Positions 40,415 to 49,465 of a DNA stretch of 64,000 nt are shown piece after piece; within the stretch, counting starts at the first letter, position 1, and each line of letters begins with the position of its first letter. Made by a program: the position numbers and the translations under genes. This DNA is from DUPU01 sp050952465 (GTDB lineage: Bacteria > Bacillota > Dehalobacteriia > Dehalobacteriales > Dehalobacteriaceae). Under the pieces are notes generated by a model. The model saw only the letters and a list, made by a program, of their open reading frames with translations. It ran no database searches and had not been told where the DNA came from. The stretch is taken from positions 1-64,000 of the forward strand of contig JBMNKZ010000009.1 in assembly GCA_050952465.1 (NCBI GenBank). The letters are read 5' to 3'.

Positions 40415-41454
40415 AACTAAGTAAATTATTGATTATCTGCGTTTTATTGAGTGCACTGGTCATTATGGGTACCGGGTGTGGAAAATCATCTCAAGTTACA
40501 TTAAACATTTATAATTGGGCTGACTATATTGATGAATCGGTGCTCGCTGATTTTGAAAAGGAAACTGGAATTAATGTAAATTACGAAACTTTCACCACCA
40601 ACGAAGATATGTATATTAAGATTAAATCGGGAGGGAGCGACTATGATGTGGCTTTTCCCTCAGATTACATGATTGAAAGAATGATTAAAGAGGATCTCTT
40701 GCATAAAATTGATATGAATAATATCCCTAACCTTCAATATATTGATCCAAAATTCCGCAATCTGGAATATGACCCGGATGAATCTTACTCTGTTCCTTAT
40801 ATGTGGGGGACAGTAGGGATTTTATACAATCGTACCATGGTAGATGATCCGGTAAATAGCTGGGATATTCTATGGAACCCCAAATATGAAAAGCAGATTT
40901 TGATGTTGGACAGTCAAAGAGATTCCATCGGTGTCGCTTTGAAGAAACTAGGTTATTCCTTGAATACAAGGAAGACGGAAGAACTGGAAGCGGCCAAGGA
41001 AGCCTTAATTCAGCAGAAACCATTGGTTTTGGCTTATGTCGGGGACGATGTCAAGGATAAAATGATTGCCGGGGAGGCAGCTTTAGCCGTAGTTTGGTCA
41101 GGGGATGCTGTTTTTATGAAATGGGAGAACCCGGATCTGGAATATGTGGTACCTGATGAGGGGAGTAACCTTTGGTTTGATGCCATGGTGATCCCAAAGA
41201 CCAGCACCCACCAAAAGGAAGCGGAAATGTTTATTAATTTTATGTGCAAATCGGAAATCGCGCTTAAAAACACAGAATATATTGGCTATTCCACACCCCA
41301 TATGGAAGCGAAAAAGAATCTTCCGGAAGAAACATTAAATGATCCTACTGCTTACCCTTCGGAAGAGGCCGTTAATAAATGTGAAATATTTAAAGATCTA
41401 GGTGAGTATCTTAAAGATTATGACCGAATTTGGACTGAGGTTAAAGCAGAATAA
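40411..41454 (+). CDS. potD: Polyamine-binding lipoprotein
   Basis: 347 residues. Lipoprotein signal with lipobox MGTGC (Cys about 23). NIYNWADYIDESVLADFEKE, VAFPSDYMIERMIKEDLL and SVPYMWGTVGILYNR are PotD/PotF polyamine-binding signatures with the acidic and aromatic residues of the pocket. It captures spermidine or putrescine at the cell surface. Last gene of the operon; no clear hairpin of its own except the repeat element at 41492. Confidence 0.93.
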   Translation: MKLSKLLIICVLLSALVIMGTGCGKSSQVTLNIYNWADYIDESVLADFEKETGINVNYETFTTNEDMYIKIKSGGSDYDVAFPSDYMIERMIKEDLLHKIDMNNIPNLQYIDPKFRNLEYDPDESYSVPYMWGTVGILYNRTMVDDPVNSWDILWNPKYEKQILMLDSQRDSIGVALKKLGYSLNTRKTEELEAAKEALIQQKPLVLAYVGDDVKDKMIAGEAALAVVWSGDAVFMKWENPDLEYVVPDEGSNLWFDAMVIPKTSTHQKEAEMFINFMCKSEIALKNTEYIGYSTPHMEAKKNLPEETLNDPTAYPSEEAVNKCEIFKDLGEYLKDYDRIWTEVKAE

Positions 41455-41491
41455 GGATTACGGAGAAAATAGTATTGTTCTAAAAGTGGTG

Positions 41492-41555
41492 TGTCATCCT
41501 GAAGGAGTATGACTGAAGGGCCTTCAGCTCCTTCGCTACCGCGCTCAGGATGACA
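41492..41555. repeat. Dispersed TGTCATCCTGA inverted-repeat element, copy 2
   Basis: Ends TGTCATCCTGA and TCAGGATGACA are perfect inverted repeats; inner CTGAAGGG/CCTTCAG adds a second stem. It lies between convergent potD and the QueG-like gene and may serve as their terminator. Confidence 0.6.
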
Positions 41556-41567
41556 CAATACACCTGA

Positions 41568-42314
41568 TTAGCATCCAGCCAAAGCGCACGGCCCTAGGTT
41601 GCACTTGCCGCATACATCACAAAGCCCCAGCTCCGTAAAATCTTCCGCTACTTTCAAGAGATGAGAGTAGCATTTTTGTTTATCCCAGCTGTCAAGTTGT
41701 AATGCTTTGGTGGGGCAATTTTTAACACATGTTAAACAGGTGCCTTTTTGATAATATAAACAATATTCCCGAGTCGGTTTTGGGGAAGGGGGGATTTCAG
41801 CGGATATGATGATGCTCCCAAAGCGTCCCGCGCAACCGGCAGGAGTGATTAAGAGATGATTAACACCAAAGGTACCTAAACCTGCTACATAAGCAGCACT
41901 TCGATGGGACCAGGCAGCTGTGAGATCAACTTCGTTAAAGTTATGGGTGGCTTTCTGGAAACCAGAGGTCACTCCCTCCTTAACCAAATCCGCTTTTAGC
42001 CGGGCACAGATTTCTCCAATTAGAGCATTGGTTTCAATATAAGCCCGGGCCCATTCCACAGGAACCTTTTCTCCGGAGCGGTTGGCCTTGACAATCTCTT
42101 GGGAAAAGGGCACAAAGAAAGCCACTACCGTTTTTGCTTCCGGCAGGATTTCCCTGGGGTGAATGATATGGGAACCGATAATTTTTTTCATTTGCGTGAA
42201 AAGATGATCATGGGCCGAGGCATAATTGATCAGAGGTTTCCGATAACGAGTATGGGTGTTGGCCTTTTCCACCATGTTAATAATCATGTTTTCGATTTTT
42301 TCTTTCAGTTCCAT
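41568..42314 (-). CDS. Epoxyqueuosine reductase-like Fe-S protein
   Basis: 248 residues, shorter than QueG (about 350-380). It has the cobalamin-type N-terminal fold segment VVAFFVPFSQ, SAAYVAGLGTFGVNHLLITPAG in the middle, and Cys motifs CLTCVKNCPTKAL and CDVCGKCNLGPC, a reduced two-cluster ferredoxin pattern. Family members of this length in anaerobes are uncharacterised reductases, not proven to act on queuosine. GGGGGA precedes the ATG. Single leftward gene. Confidence 0.75.
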   Translation of the reverse strand: MELKEKIENMIINMVEKANTHTRYRKPLINYASAHDHLFTQMKKIIGSHIIHPREILPEAKTVVAFFVPFSQEIVKANRSGEKVPVEWARAYIETNALIGEICARLKADLVKEGVTSGFQKATHNFNEVDLTAAWSHRSAAYVAGLGTFGVNHLLITPAGCAGRFGSIIISAEIPPSPKPTREYCLYYQKGTCLTCVKNCPTKALQLDSWDKQKCYSHLLKVAEDFTELGLCDVCGKCNLGPCALAGC

Positions 42315-42382
42315 TGATATCCCCCTTTAAATAGCAAAAAAATATCATTCTAAATAAATTCGACGCCGCTAAAAATATTCCT

Positions 42383-43075
42383 TTAAATCAAGGAATACTC
42401 TATTCTTTCGCCCAGGTTGATTTCATGGGGGGTAACATTTGCATCATAAACCAATATTTTCACCCCTTGTTTCTCAGCTTCTTTTAAAGCTGTACTAAAG
42501 TGTGGATCCATCAAGCGGTTTGGGGTAAAAGACTTGATTCCTTTCATCTGTACCAAAAAAATGATAAAACCCAGATAACCTACCCTAACCGCCTGTATCA
42601 TTTCCCGCACATGTTTCGTACCTCTTAGGGTAGGAGCATCGGGAAACATAGCGATCCCTTGTTCCTCTAAGGTTACGCCTTTCACTTCCACAAATCCTTT
42701 TTGCCCGTTAAAGGTTTCAAAATAAAGGTCAAAGCGGGATTGGCCAAAGGTGACTTCTCTTTTTAAAACTTTGAGCCCTTTAATTTCATCAATTCTTTCT
42801 GCTACTATTCCATCCCAAATAACTCTATTGGGGGCTTGGGAATCCATATTCACTAACAGTCCGTTTTTATATACCGCAATTAAAGAGAATTTGGTTTTCC
42901 GTTTGGGATTTTGGGATTCTTCCAAAATCACCTGGGCGTTAGGAATTAGTAATTCTCGGCAACGTCCCGTGTTTTTTACATGGACTGTTTCTTCTCTTCC
43001 GTCCACCAGCACTTGGGCAATAAATCGGTTTGGTCTTTTGATAAAAACGGCGGGTTTAATTAATGGATAGTACAT
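42383..43075 (-). CDS. sfsA: SfsA-family DNA-binding/nuclease-like protein
   Basis: 230 residues from ATG 43075 (GGGAGAGG upstream); a longer frame from 43135 lacks a ribosome site. RPNRFIAQV, HVKNTGRCRELLIP, and the nuclease-like core RFDLYFET...GFVEVKGVTL with PDAPTLRGTKHV are the SfsA pattern. SfsA was named for sugar fermentation stimulation in E. coli, but the fold resembles PD-(D/E)XK nucleases. The gap 43076-43276 shows nothing else. Confidence 0.88.
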   Translation of the reverse strand: MYYPLIKPAVFIKRPNRFIAQVLVDGREETVHVKNTGRCRELLIPNAQVILEESQNPKRKTKFSLIAVYKNGLLVNMDSQAPNRVIWDGIVAERIDEIKGLKVLKREVTFGQSRFDLYFETFNGQKGFVEVKGVTLEEQGIAMFPDAPTLRGTKHVREMIQAVRVGYLGFIIFLVQMKGIKSFTPNRLMDPHFSTALKEAEKQGVKILVYDANVTPHEINLGERIEYSLI

Positions 43076-43276
43076 TTCTTGCCTCTCCCAGAAAATTTTT
43101 AGATAATAGCCGAAACTCCAATAAGAATTTACCACAAAACTTGATCCTTAGGCAACTCAACGATTTTTATCACATCATTAAACTGACCTCGTATGAGTTG
43201 GCAGTTTATGTTCGATATCTTGTGATAGTGGTTTTTCAAAAACCGCCCGGGAATAATTCGGATGTAAGGGGAAAAA

Positions 43277-43313
43277 AGAAGCAGAAGCACTTTCGAGAGA
43301 GCTTCTGCTTCTT
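43277..43313. terminator. Bidirectional terminator upstream of sfsA, after DUF3231 gene
   Basis: AAGAAGCAGAAGC and GCTTCTGCTTCTT pair perfectly over 13 bp around an 11-base loop. It closes the leftward DUF3231 transcript. Confidence 0.8.
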
Positions 43314-43339
43314 TGCCACAAATCCTCGTTAGATAATCC

Positions 43340-44293
43340 TTAGAAATCCGGAGTAATAAATGTCCATCCCTGTAATTTACCGTAATTAATCATTTTATTT
43401 ATTAAGGACAATTCTCTAAAAGTTAACTTTATGAATAACTTTCGTAACTTATCATTAATAATTACTTCCGAGATTGTTGTACCATGAAGAGCGACTGCAT
43501 CCTGCATACCACGGAGGATTTGATTAAAGATAAATCTATCATCAAACATGTCTTTATCTTGTGGCTTAACTGTTACAGAGGCATAAGGTTTTGGTAGGGT
43601 AATCCCGAAATACAAAAGTTCATCCTCTAGGAACTTTGCCTCCGTTTGTAAAATCTTAATGCCAGCGGTGAGCAAAGCATTAAGTTCAGGATCAGTGACA
43701 TAAACTGAGAAGATTTGCGTGAGACGGATATTATTATATCTAAAAATTAAATGATCCCATAACAAATAAATTGTAACACCGCCAACCTCTTCTGTTTCGG
43801 GATTGGCGTGACGATATCGCGGGGGAATATAAATCCATTTTTTCTTTTTAAGGTAATCTATATAAGCATCAATTCTGTTAATTGCCGTTTTTGCTAAATG
43901 CCCAACATAATCATAAACATCTTGGTTTGTTGGTATTTCTTTCAAGCCCAACATAAGTATGTTAGTATCTAACCGCATGAATCTAAGCAGTACTTCTGCG
44001 ATGTCTTTGTCATTTAAAATTTCTGAACTAACTTGTACATTTTGGTTTCTAGGACTCGGGTCAGGAGCGGTTATAGAATACTTATTTAATAAATCAACTA
44101 ATTTATTTACTTCGTTTTTGTATTCCTTTAATGTGTTTTCTAGATAATCTTTAAAGTCATTGTCATATATGAAGTTCTTTAATACCTGTAAATGTTCAAT
44201 AGAAATGTTCCTATCAACCAGACTCCGCCATAAGATGTGTGATGATGCAACATTTAGTTTATCATCCGCCTTCGCCTTTTTATTAAAAAACAC
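43340..44293 (-). CDS. DUF3231 tandem-repeat protein
   Basis: 317 residues from GTG 44293 (GGGGGT nine bases upstream). Two repeats of about 150 residues are visible: each has a LW(R/D)xLxxR start (SHILWRSLVDRN and IYLLWDHLIFRY), long helices, a proline point (ITAPDPSPR and ITLPKPYAS) and a closing WIYIPP or WTFITP. The repeats look like ferritin-like four-helix bundles of DUF3231, common in spore formers. The function is not known. It is single and closed by a hairpin. Confidence 0.72.
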   Translation of the reverse strand: MFFNKKAKADDKLNVASSHILWRSLVDRNISIEHLQVLKNFIYDNDFKDYLENTLKEYKNEVNKLVDLLNKYSITAPDPSPRNQNVQVSSEILNDKDIAEVLLRFMRLDTNILMLGLKEIPTNQDVYDYVGHLAKTAINRIDAYIDYLKKKKWIYIPPRYRHANPETEEVGGVTIYLLWDHLIFRYNNIRLTQIFSVYVTDPELNALLTAGIKILQTEAKFLEDELLYFGITLPKPYASVTVKPQDKDMFDDRFIFNQILRGMQDAVALHGTTISEVIINDKLRKLFIKLTFRELSLINKMINYGKLQGWTFITPDF

Positions 44294-44585
44294 TATTTAT
44301 ACCCCCTAGAACCTTATCTTACCAGCAACTAAACCGCGAAAATTTCAGCCTATTAAATCGAACTTTATATATTATTTGTGATTTTACGTGTTATATACTT
44401 ATTTTGCCTTTGACACGGGCTCTTCATCTCATGCTCCTATAACCAAGGTAGCCATGAGTTAAATCAGAAAATTTATCACGATGAAGTAGCTGATAGAAAA
44501 CTTGTTTGACAACAACTTACCTTAGGCTAATTAAGGTTGAAGTTTAATATTTTTTTAACTGATTAAAAGGTTTTTTAAAAGGGGG

Positions 44586-44592
44586 TGTCGAA
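44586..44592 (+). promoter_or_regulatory. TGTCGAA motif (possible Spo0A box)
   Basis: The 0A-box core TGTCGAA lies 58 bp before GTG 44651. One isolated 7-mer is weak evidence. The gap 44294-44650 is AT-rich with no other clear feature. Confidence 0.2.
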
Positions 44593-44650
44593 TTTTTCTA
44601 TTAGTTTACTGGAATACATTAAGTATTTATCAGAGAAAGAGGGAGTTTAT

Positions 44651-45184
44651 GTGGAAAGAAAAATTGTCAAGAATTTAGAGGCCATTGAAGCAATGCTTTA
44701 CTACTGGCATGCCTTAAAAGACCGGGAAAAAGTAGCGGAAAAATTTATTTATGATATTGCTGAGATGCCCGGATTAATCCTTGCTTATGACGAAGAGTTT
44801 GACGGAGAATCGGTGCGCCGGGTATTAAGTGCTATTAAAAACAGGGAAACTCTTTCCAGCCGCACTAAGAAGGAAGCTCGTTTTTGGAATAATAATCTTT
44901 GGATGATGGAAGATTTGGGGTATACTCAGGAAATGGTACAACCCATAAAAACATTAAATTTGGATATAGTCTCGGAAAGTATTAAAGACGTAGGGAAGGA
45001 CAAAGATTTCGAGGAACTGGAAGTAATTTTTGTCCCTTTACATTTTGATGATTACCGCATTAAGGATAATAAATTAATTATTAATTTCTTTAAAATAACT
45101 CCCAGAGAAAATCAGGCGTTTATCGGGGAGCAGGAAATCACAGATTTTATTAAAGATAAACTGATTGAGTTATTGAAAAAGTAG
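44651..45184 (+). CDS. Uncharacterised protein, TDE2712-like family, copy 1
   Basis: 177 residues from GTG 44651, which matches the start of the second copy at 47398 and has GAGGGAG upstream; a longer frame from GTG 44585 adds 22 residues. The two copies share NLEAIEAMLYYW, EMPGLILAYDEEFDGESV, RRVLSAIKNRE, KEARFWNNNLWM, IKTLNLD and PLHFDDYRIKDNKLIINF segments. It resembles a family I recall as TDE2712; no function is known to me. No signal peptide or membrane helix. A 94-codon gene follows 37 bp later. Confidence 0.75.
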   Translation: MERKIVKNLEAIEAMLYYWHALKDREKVAEKFIYDIAEMPGLILAYDEEFDGESVRRVLSAIKNRETLSSRTKKEARFWNNNLWMMEDLGYTQEMVQPIKTLNLDIVSESIKDVGKDKDFEELEVIFVPLHFDDYRIKDNKLIINFFKITPRENQAFIGEQEITDFIKDKLIELLKK

Positions 45185-45221
45185 AGTCGATGCCGTAAGA
45201 AGATTAAAGGAGTATGAAGCA

Positions 45222-45506
45222 GTGGATCGCGGAGCCTTAAACAAACTTATCCTGGAATTACTGGAGATAGATTGTTATAAAACCGTAGATTATTTAGTGG
45301 AGGAATTGCGTACCGAATATCCCCAAGAATTTCGGAGGATAATGAAGGACTTTCTGCGGGAATACGACTTAAGCGGGTGTGGTGCGGAAATGAGCCCTAT
45401 TACGGTGGTAAATTCTTCCCTTAACGACTTAATGCTTGGAGGAAAGGTAGAAAAGAAAAGGGAAGGCCGTTTAAATATGTGGCGTCGAAATGATAAAAGG
45501 AATTAA
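45222..45506 (+). CDS. Small hypothetical protein in unit with TDE2712-like gene
   Basis: 94 residues from GTG 45222 behind AAAGGAG. A helical N-terminal half (LNKLILELLEIDCYKTVDYL) is followed by a short RIMKDFLREYD helix and a basic tail. No family recognised. It is probably co-transcribed with copy 1. The second copy of the upstream gene lacks this neighbour. Confidence 0.6.
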   Translation: MDRGALNKLILELLEIDCYKTVDYLVEELRTEYPQEFRRIMKDFLREYDLSGCGAEMSPITVVNSSLNDLMLGGKVEKKREGRLNMWRRNDKRN

Positions 45507-45510
45507 CATA

Positions 45511-45535
45511 AAAGAGCGCATTTTGCGCTTTTTTT
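45511..45535 (+). terminator. Terminator of the copy-1 unit
   Basis: AGCGCA/TGCGCT with a three-base loop and a run of T. The same stem and downstream sequence recur after copy 2 at 47984-48007. Confidence 0.75.
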
Positions 45536-45904
45536 GGTTAATTAGAAAGTATAATATTTTTTTGATAGATCTAAGTGTAACTAAGGCTTCCGTCAGCACC
45601 AGTAGGCTTGACGCAAGCCAATTTTTTTTATGGGGTGTAAAGTGTCCCCTTTGTCAAGACACAAATTTCAAAATCTAAATGTGCCAGATATCCCCATTTC
45701 ATAACCTTGTTCGTCCCGTTTCATTTTTTTGATTTGTTCACATAAGCAGCCGCCTGCGATTAGCAGGTTGCCTTGAGTTTGGGGCTGGCAAATGGTATGC
45801 TTGCACGATTTGCGGGGGAGATATCAGTTTCATTCATAACCTCATCCCGCCCGCATCGCATCTTTACACCATTTGCCGGACACAAAGTCAAGGTCGGCGG
45901 TCAA

Positions 45905-46789
45905 TTACGCTGCATGTCCCAGGTTGGTATAAGCTAAATAAGGGGTAAGATAATCCAATGACTGGTGTGGCCTGTCCATGTTGTATTCTTGTACATATGC
46001 CCCTATACCAGCTCTTAACTGTTTAGGATTTTGATATTCATTAATGTAAATATTGTCACATTTTAAGCTTCTAAACCAGCGCTCGATGATAACGTTATCC
46101 ACCCATCTTGCTTTTCCATCCATGCTTTGGCGGATGCTTTCCTGTCGTAGGAATCCGGTATAATCCTCGCTGGTAAATTGACTTCCCTGATCTGAATTGA
46201 TGATTTCAGGTCTTCCATGTACTGCAATTGCCTTCTTTACCGCTGCTAATACAGGAGCCGTATCTAACGTATCCGATAGCTCCCATCCTACGAGATACCG
46301 GCTGTACCAGTCTATAATAGCAGTTAAATACATATGGCTTTTGCCCATTTTAATGTAAGTGAGATCAATTGCCCATACCTGATTAGGCCTGGTAATGGCA
46401 ATATTCCTCAGCAGATACGGGAATACCTTATGTTCTTTGTTACGTTTGGAGAGATTAGGCTTCGGATAGATGCAGTATATACCCATTTCTTCCATATATC
46501 GTCGAATCAGTTTCCGGCCGATTCGGATGCCTTCATTCTGAAGCTTACTTTTAAGCCGTCTCACTCCCAAATAACACATTTTGGTATGCCAGTAGTCAAT
46601 TCGGCTTTTTACCAGCTCCTCATACTCCGTATTTCCTGTAGCAGGTGTATAATAAACGCTGGTTCGATTAATGCCCAGTATTTTACATTGCGCTTTTATA
46701 GTTAGCTTAGAATGGTGGCTTATTAAACCTTTTTTCGTAGTCTGGTCCAAACATTTCAACAGATTTTTTTTTAAGCCACTCATTCTCAA
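45905..46789 (-). CDS. IS3-family transposase OrfB (DDE integrase domain)
   Basis: 294 codons from an ATG inside orfA. Helix-turn-helix-like KLTIKAQCKILGINRTSVYY, HTH_21-type region, then the integrase core with Asp in VWAIDLTYIKMG, Asp in IINSDQGSQFTS and Glu in VIIERWFRSLK. C-terminus NMDRPHQSLDYLTP is typical. The frame is one base ahead (+1) of orfA by my count, while most IS3 elements use -1. Intact. Confidence 0.92.
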   Translation of the reverse strand: MRMSGLKKNLLKCLDQTTKKGLISHHSKLTIKAQCKILGINRTSVYYTPATGNTEYEELVKSRIDYWHTKMCYLGVRRLKSKLQNEGIRIGRKLIRRYMEEMGIYCIYPKPNLSKRNKEHKVFPYLLRNIAITRPNQVWAIDLTYIKMGKSHMYLTAIIDWYSRYLVGWELSDTLDTAPVLAAVKKAIAVHGRPEIINSDQGSQFTSEDYTGFLRQESIRQSMDGKARWVDNVIIERWFRSLKCDNIYINEYQNPKQLRAGIGAYVQEYNMDRPHQSLDYLTPYLAYTNLGHAA

Positions 46790-47045
46790 TAGTGAGTTGG
46801 CCGACTTTTGCCATTAGTTCCTGTTTCTCTATCATTTGTTCTTTTTGTTGTCGTTTTTGCTCTTTTTCCAGTCTGCTGCCAGAGAACGCTTTAGATGCGT
46901 TTTCAATAAACTCTTTTTTCCAGTTACGCAACTGGTTCGGACTTATATCATGTTCCTTTGCCAGCTCGTTTAGTTGCTTTTCTTCTCGTAGCACTTCTAA
47001 TACAATTCTTGTCTTAAACTCGGCTGTAAATTGTCTTTTTTGCAT
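46707..47045 (-). CDS. IS3-family transposase OrfA
   Basis: About 112 residues from ATG 47045, or 116 from GTG 47057. KRQFTAEFKTRIVLEVLREE and NELAKEHDISPNQLRNWKKEF form the HTH of IS3 OrfA, followed by a leucine-zipper-like coiled coil to ENEWLKKKSVEM. It overlaps orfB by 83 bp and includes an A6 run near the overlap. Confidence 0.9.
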   Translation of the reverse strand: MQKRQFTAEFKTRIVLEVLREEKQLNELAKEHDISPNQLRNWKKEFIENASKAFSGSRLEKEQKRQQKEQMIEKQELMAKVGQLTIENEWLKKKSVEMFGPDYEKRFNKPPF

Positions 47046-47217
47046 TTTTTGAACCACTCTCCGTCCGGCAGTTTTCTGCCTTTATTATATCAGGTTCATT
47101 TAGTTTTGTAATTTCGTGTCTTAATCTATGGGTACATTATAGTGTTAAATGGCATAAATTTTAGGAAACGTCCCTTGCTACCTATTAAAATAATTAAATG
47201 TTTTTAACGGAGATAAA

Positions 47218-47387
47218 GGTATTTTTAGGGTCATGTAGAATTAAACAATAATGGGAATAAATGACAACAGGCGTTTTTCAGTCAAAATTTATCAAATAAG
47301 GAGGTATTTTTAGGGTCATGTAGAATTAAACAATAATGGGAATAAATGACAACAGGCGTTTTTCAGTCAAAATTTATCAAATAAGGA
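47218..47387. repeat. 85-bp perfect tandem duplication
   Basis: Two identical 85-bp units (47218-47302, 47303-47387) run head to tail. Each begins GGTATTTTTAGGGTCATG and ends ATTTATCAAATAAGGA, so each carries a ribosome-site-like AAGGA(G). The second unit supplies the ribosome site of copy 2. Confidence 0.9.
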
Positions 47388-47397
47388 GGGGATTTAT

Positions 47398-47934
47398 GTG
47401 GAAAGAAAGATTATTAAAAACCTAGAGGCCATTGAAGCAATGCTTTACTTTTGGTTTGCCTTAAAAGACAGAGAAAAGGTAAGGGAAAAGTTTATTTTTG
47501 AAGTTGCTGAGATGCCCGGATTAACCCTTGCTTATGATGAAGAGTTTGATGGGGAGTCGGTGCGCCGGGTATTAAGCGCCATTAAAAATCGGGAGGTTTT
47601 CTTAGCTCGTAACAAGAAGGAAGCTCGTTTTTGGGACAATAATCTTTGGATGCTGGAAGAAGATGTTGAAGATATTCTGAAAATGATACAACCCATTAAG
47701 ACATTGAATTTAGACCAACTCTCGAAAAGTCTTAGGGACGTGGGGAAGGACAAAGAATTCGAGGAACTGGAAGTATTTTTTGCTCCTTTGCATTTTGATG
47801 ATTACTACATCAAGGATAATAAATTAATTATCAATTTCTTTAATATGATTACTAAGGAAAATCATGCTTATATAAGAGGAAAGGAAATCACCAGGTATAT
47901 TAAAGATAGACTTATTGAGCTGTTGCATGGTTAA
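47398..47934 (+). CDS. Uncharacterised protein, TDE2712-like family, copy 2
   Basis: 178 residues from GTG 47398 behind AAGGAGG (47383-47389). It is about three-quarters identical by eye to the protein at 44651, with the same order of conserved segments (MLYFWFALKDREK, LAYDEEFDGESVRR, FWDNNLWMLEE, PLHFDDYYIKDNK). The duplicates have separate leaders: this one has the 85-bp tandem repeat. Not interrupted. Function unknown. Confidence 0.75.
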   Translation: MERKIIKNLEAIEAMLYFWFALKDREKVREKFIFEVAEMPGLTLAYDEEFDGESVRRVLSAIKNREVFLARNKKEARFWDNNLWMLEEDVEDILKMIQPIKTLNLDQLSKSLRDVGKDKEFEELEVFFAPLHFDDYYIKDNKLIINFFNMITKENHAYIRGKEITRYIKDRLIELLHG

Positions 47935-47983
47935 GTGCATCCATTAAACCAAAATGAATATAATAACTTCATAAAAAATCCTG

Positions 47984-48007
47984 AAAAAGCGCATCTTGCG
48001 CTTTTTT
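47984..48007 (+). terminator. Terminator of copy 2
   Basis: AGCGCA/TGCGCT stem with a T run, matching that after copy 1. The following GGTCTAAGTGCAACTAAGG (48032-48051) also matches sequence after copy 1, marking the extent of the duplication. Confidence 0.75.
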
Positions 48008-48189
48008 GGTCTATCCAGAAGGCATAATTTCTTTCTACTAGGTCTAAGTGCAACTAAGGTTTCTGCTGGGATAATTTACAATTATATTGACATAATTTAG
48101 TGGTCGGATTATAATTCCTATGCCAATATGATAAAAAACCAAACCTAGCATACTGACCGGCAAATTTATTAGAAAATGGTTTTAGGGAT

Positions 48190-49425
48190 ATGAAAAATAA
48201 TTGGAAAAAGAATATTATTCTCTTTTTGACCAGCCAAAATATTTCCCTTTTTGGTTCATCCTTAGTTCAATATGCCATCATGTGGTATATTACTCTGGAA
48301 ACCCAATCTGGGGTAATGATGACCATATACATTATTTGCGGTTTTTTGCCCACCTTTTTTCTTTCTCCTTTTGCGGGTGTATGGGCAGACCGTTATCATC
48401 GGAAATTACTAATTATGGTGTCAGATACTATCATTGCTATGGTAACTCTTTTCTTAGCGATCCTGTTTTTCCTAGGATTTGAGACATTGTGGCTTCTTTT
48501 TGTTATTTCTGCTGTAAGGGCACTCGGCTCAGCTATTCAAATGCCGGCGGTAGGAGCTTTTATTCCCCAACTGGTGCCGGAGAATAAACTGACCCAAGTA
48601 AATGCAACAAATGGAAGTATTCAGTCACTGGTAACGCTGGTATCCCCTATGGTCAGTGCGGCACTTCTTACCATGTCCAATATTGAAACGATCTTTTTTA
48701 TCGATGTGTTTACGGCAGCCATAGCAGTTTTGACATTATTATTCTTTTTAAAAGTACCGGTTCATAAAAAAGCCTTGGATAAGAATCCAGTCAGTTATCT
48801 TAACGATTTACGGGCAGGTCTCGCCTATGTTAAGAATCATGATTATGTTAGAAACTTCTTTTTATTTTGTGCGGTTTTCCTTTTCTTAGTTGCACCGGTA
48901 GCTTTTTTAACACCCCTCCAGGTGGCCCGAAGCTTTGGGGAGGATGTTTGGCGTCTTACCGCCATTGAAATCACCTTTTCTATTGGAATGATTATAGGCG
49001 GCATTGTCATGGCATCATGGGGTGGTTTTAAGAATAAGATTTATACCATGACCTTATCCTGTCTGATTACAGGGGCCTGTACCTTTGCCCTGGGTGTCGT
49101 TTCTAACTTTTGGGTTTATCTTATCTTTATGGTGATCTGCGGAATTAGCATGCCCATCTTCAATACTCCATCGACGGTACTGTTACAGGAGAAGGTAGAG
49201 GAGGATTTTCTCGGACGGGTCTTTGGTGTTTTAACCATGATCACCAGTTCTGTGATGCCTATCGGCATGTTGGTGTTTGGGCCAATATCCGACGTGATCA
49301 AAATTGAGTGGCTGCTTGTTGGAACCGGCATTCTCCTCTTTATCCAAAGCTTTTTCTTGATTGGAAACAAAGTTTTAGTAGAAGCGGGAAAACCGATGTT
49401 AAACCCGGAAATAGATCCAGAATAA
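48190..49425 (+). CDS. MFS exporter (MefA/EnrB-like)
   Basis: 411 residues, twelve membrane helices. FLTSQNISLFGSSLVQYAIMW, FLSPFAGVWADRYHRK and RALGSAIQMPAVGAFIPQLVP are typical of the MFS group that includes macrolide exporter Mef. The second half has MPIFNTPSTVLLQEKV. Substrate unknown. It is single, ended by the hairpin at 49466. TAGGGA lies close to the ATG. Confidence 0.85.
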   Translation: MKNNWKKNIILFLTSQNISLFGSSLVQYAIMWYITLETQSGVMMTIYIICGFLPTFFLSPFAGVWADRYHRKLLIMVSDTIIAMVTLFLAILFFLGFETLWLLFVISAVRALGSAIQMPAVGAFIPQLVPENKLTQVNATNGSIQSLVTLVSPMVSAALLTMSNIETIFFIDVFTAAIAVLTLLFFLKVPVHKKALDKNPVSYLNDLRAGLAYVKNHDYVRNFFLFCAVFLFLVAPVAFLTPLQVARSFGEDVWRLTAIEITFSIGMIIGGIVMASWGGFKNKIYTMTLSCLITGACTFALGVVSNFWVYLIFMVICGISMPIFNTPSTVLLQEKVEEDFLGRVFGVLTMITSSVMPIGMLVFGPISDVIKIEWLLVGTGILLFIQSFFLIGNKVLVEAGKPMLNPEIDPE

Positions 49426-49465
49426 TATAAGCTTATTTTTTATCTGTTTAGATTTTATTGAAATG

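Larger units (their letters stand above)
45636..47141 (-). mobile_element. IS3-family insertion sequence (about 1.5 kb)
   Basis: The ends are imperfect inverted repeats: TGTAAAGTGTCCCC with GTCAAGACAC (45636-45665), and, read on the minus strand from 47141, TATAATGTACCC with TTAAGACAC. Two overlapping transposase frames lie between. About 230 bp (45676-45904) after orfB is non-coding or holds a small Cys-rich frame. It sits between two copies of a duplicated gene. No target duplication was recognised. Confidence 0.7.

Noticed and set aside
45676..45904. Small Cys-containing frame in the IS3 tail (minus strand)
   Set aside because: About 50 codons without a clear start; could be an IS accessory frame but evidence is too thin for a gene call.
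47218..47387. CRISPR-like array
   Set aside because: Two adjoining 85-bp units without spacers; no cas genes.
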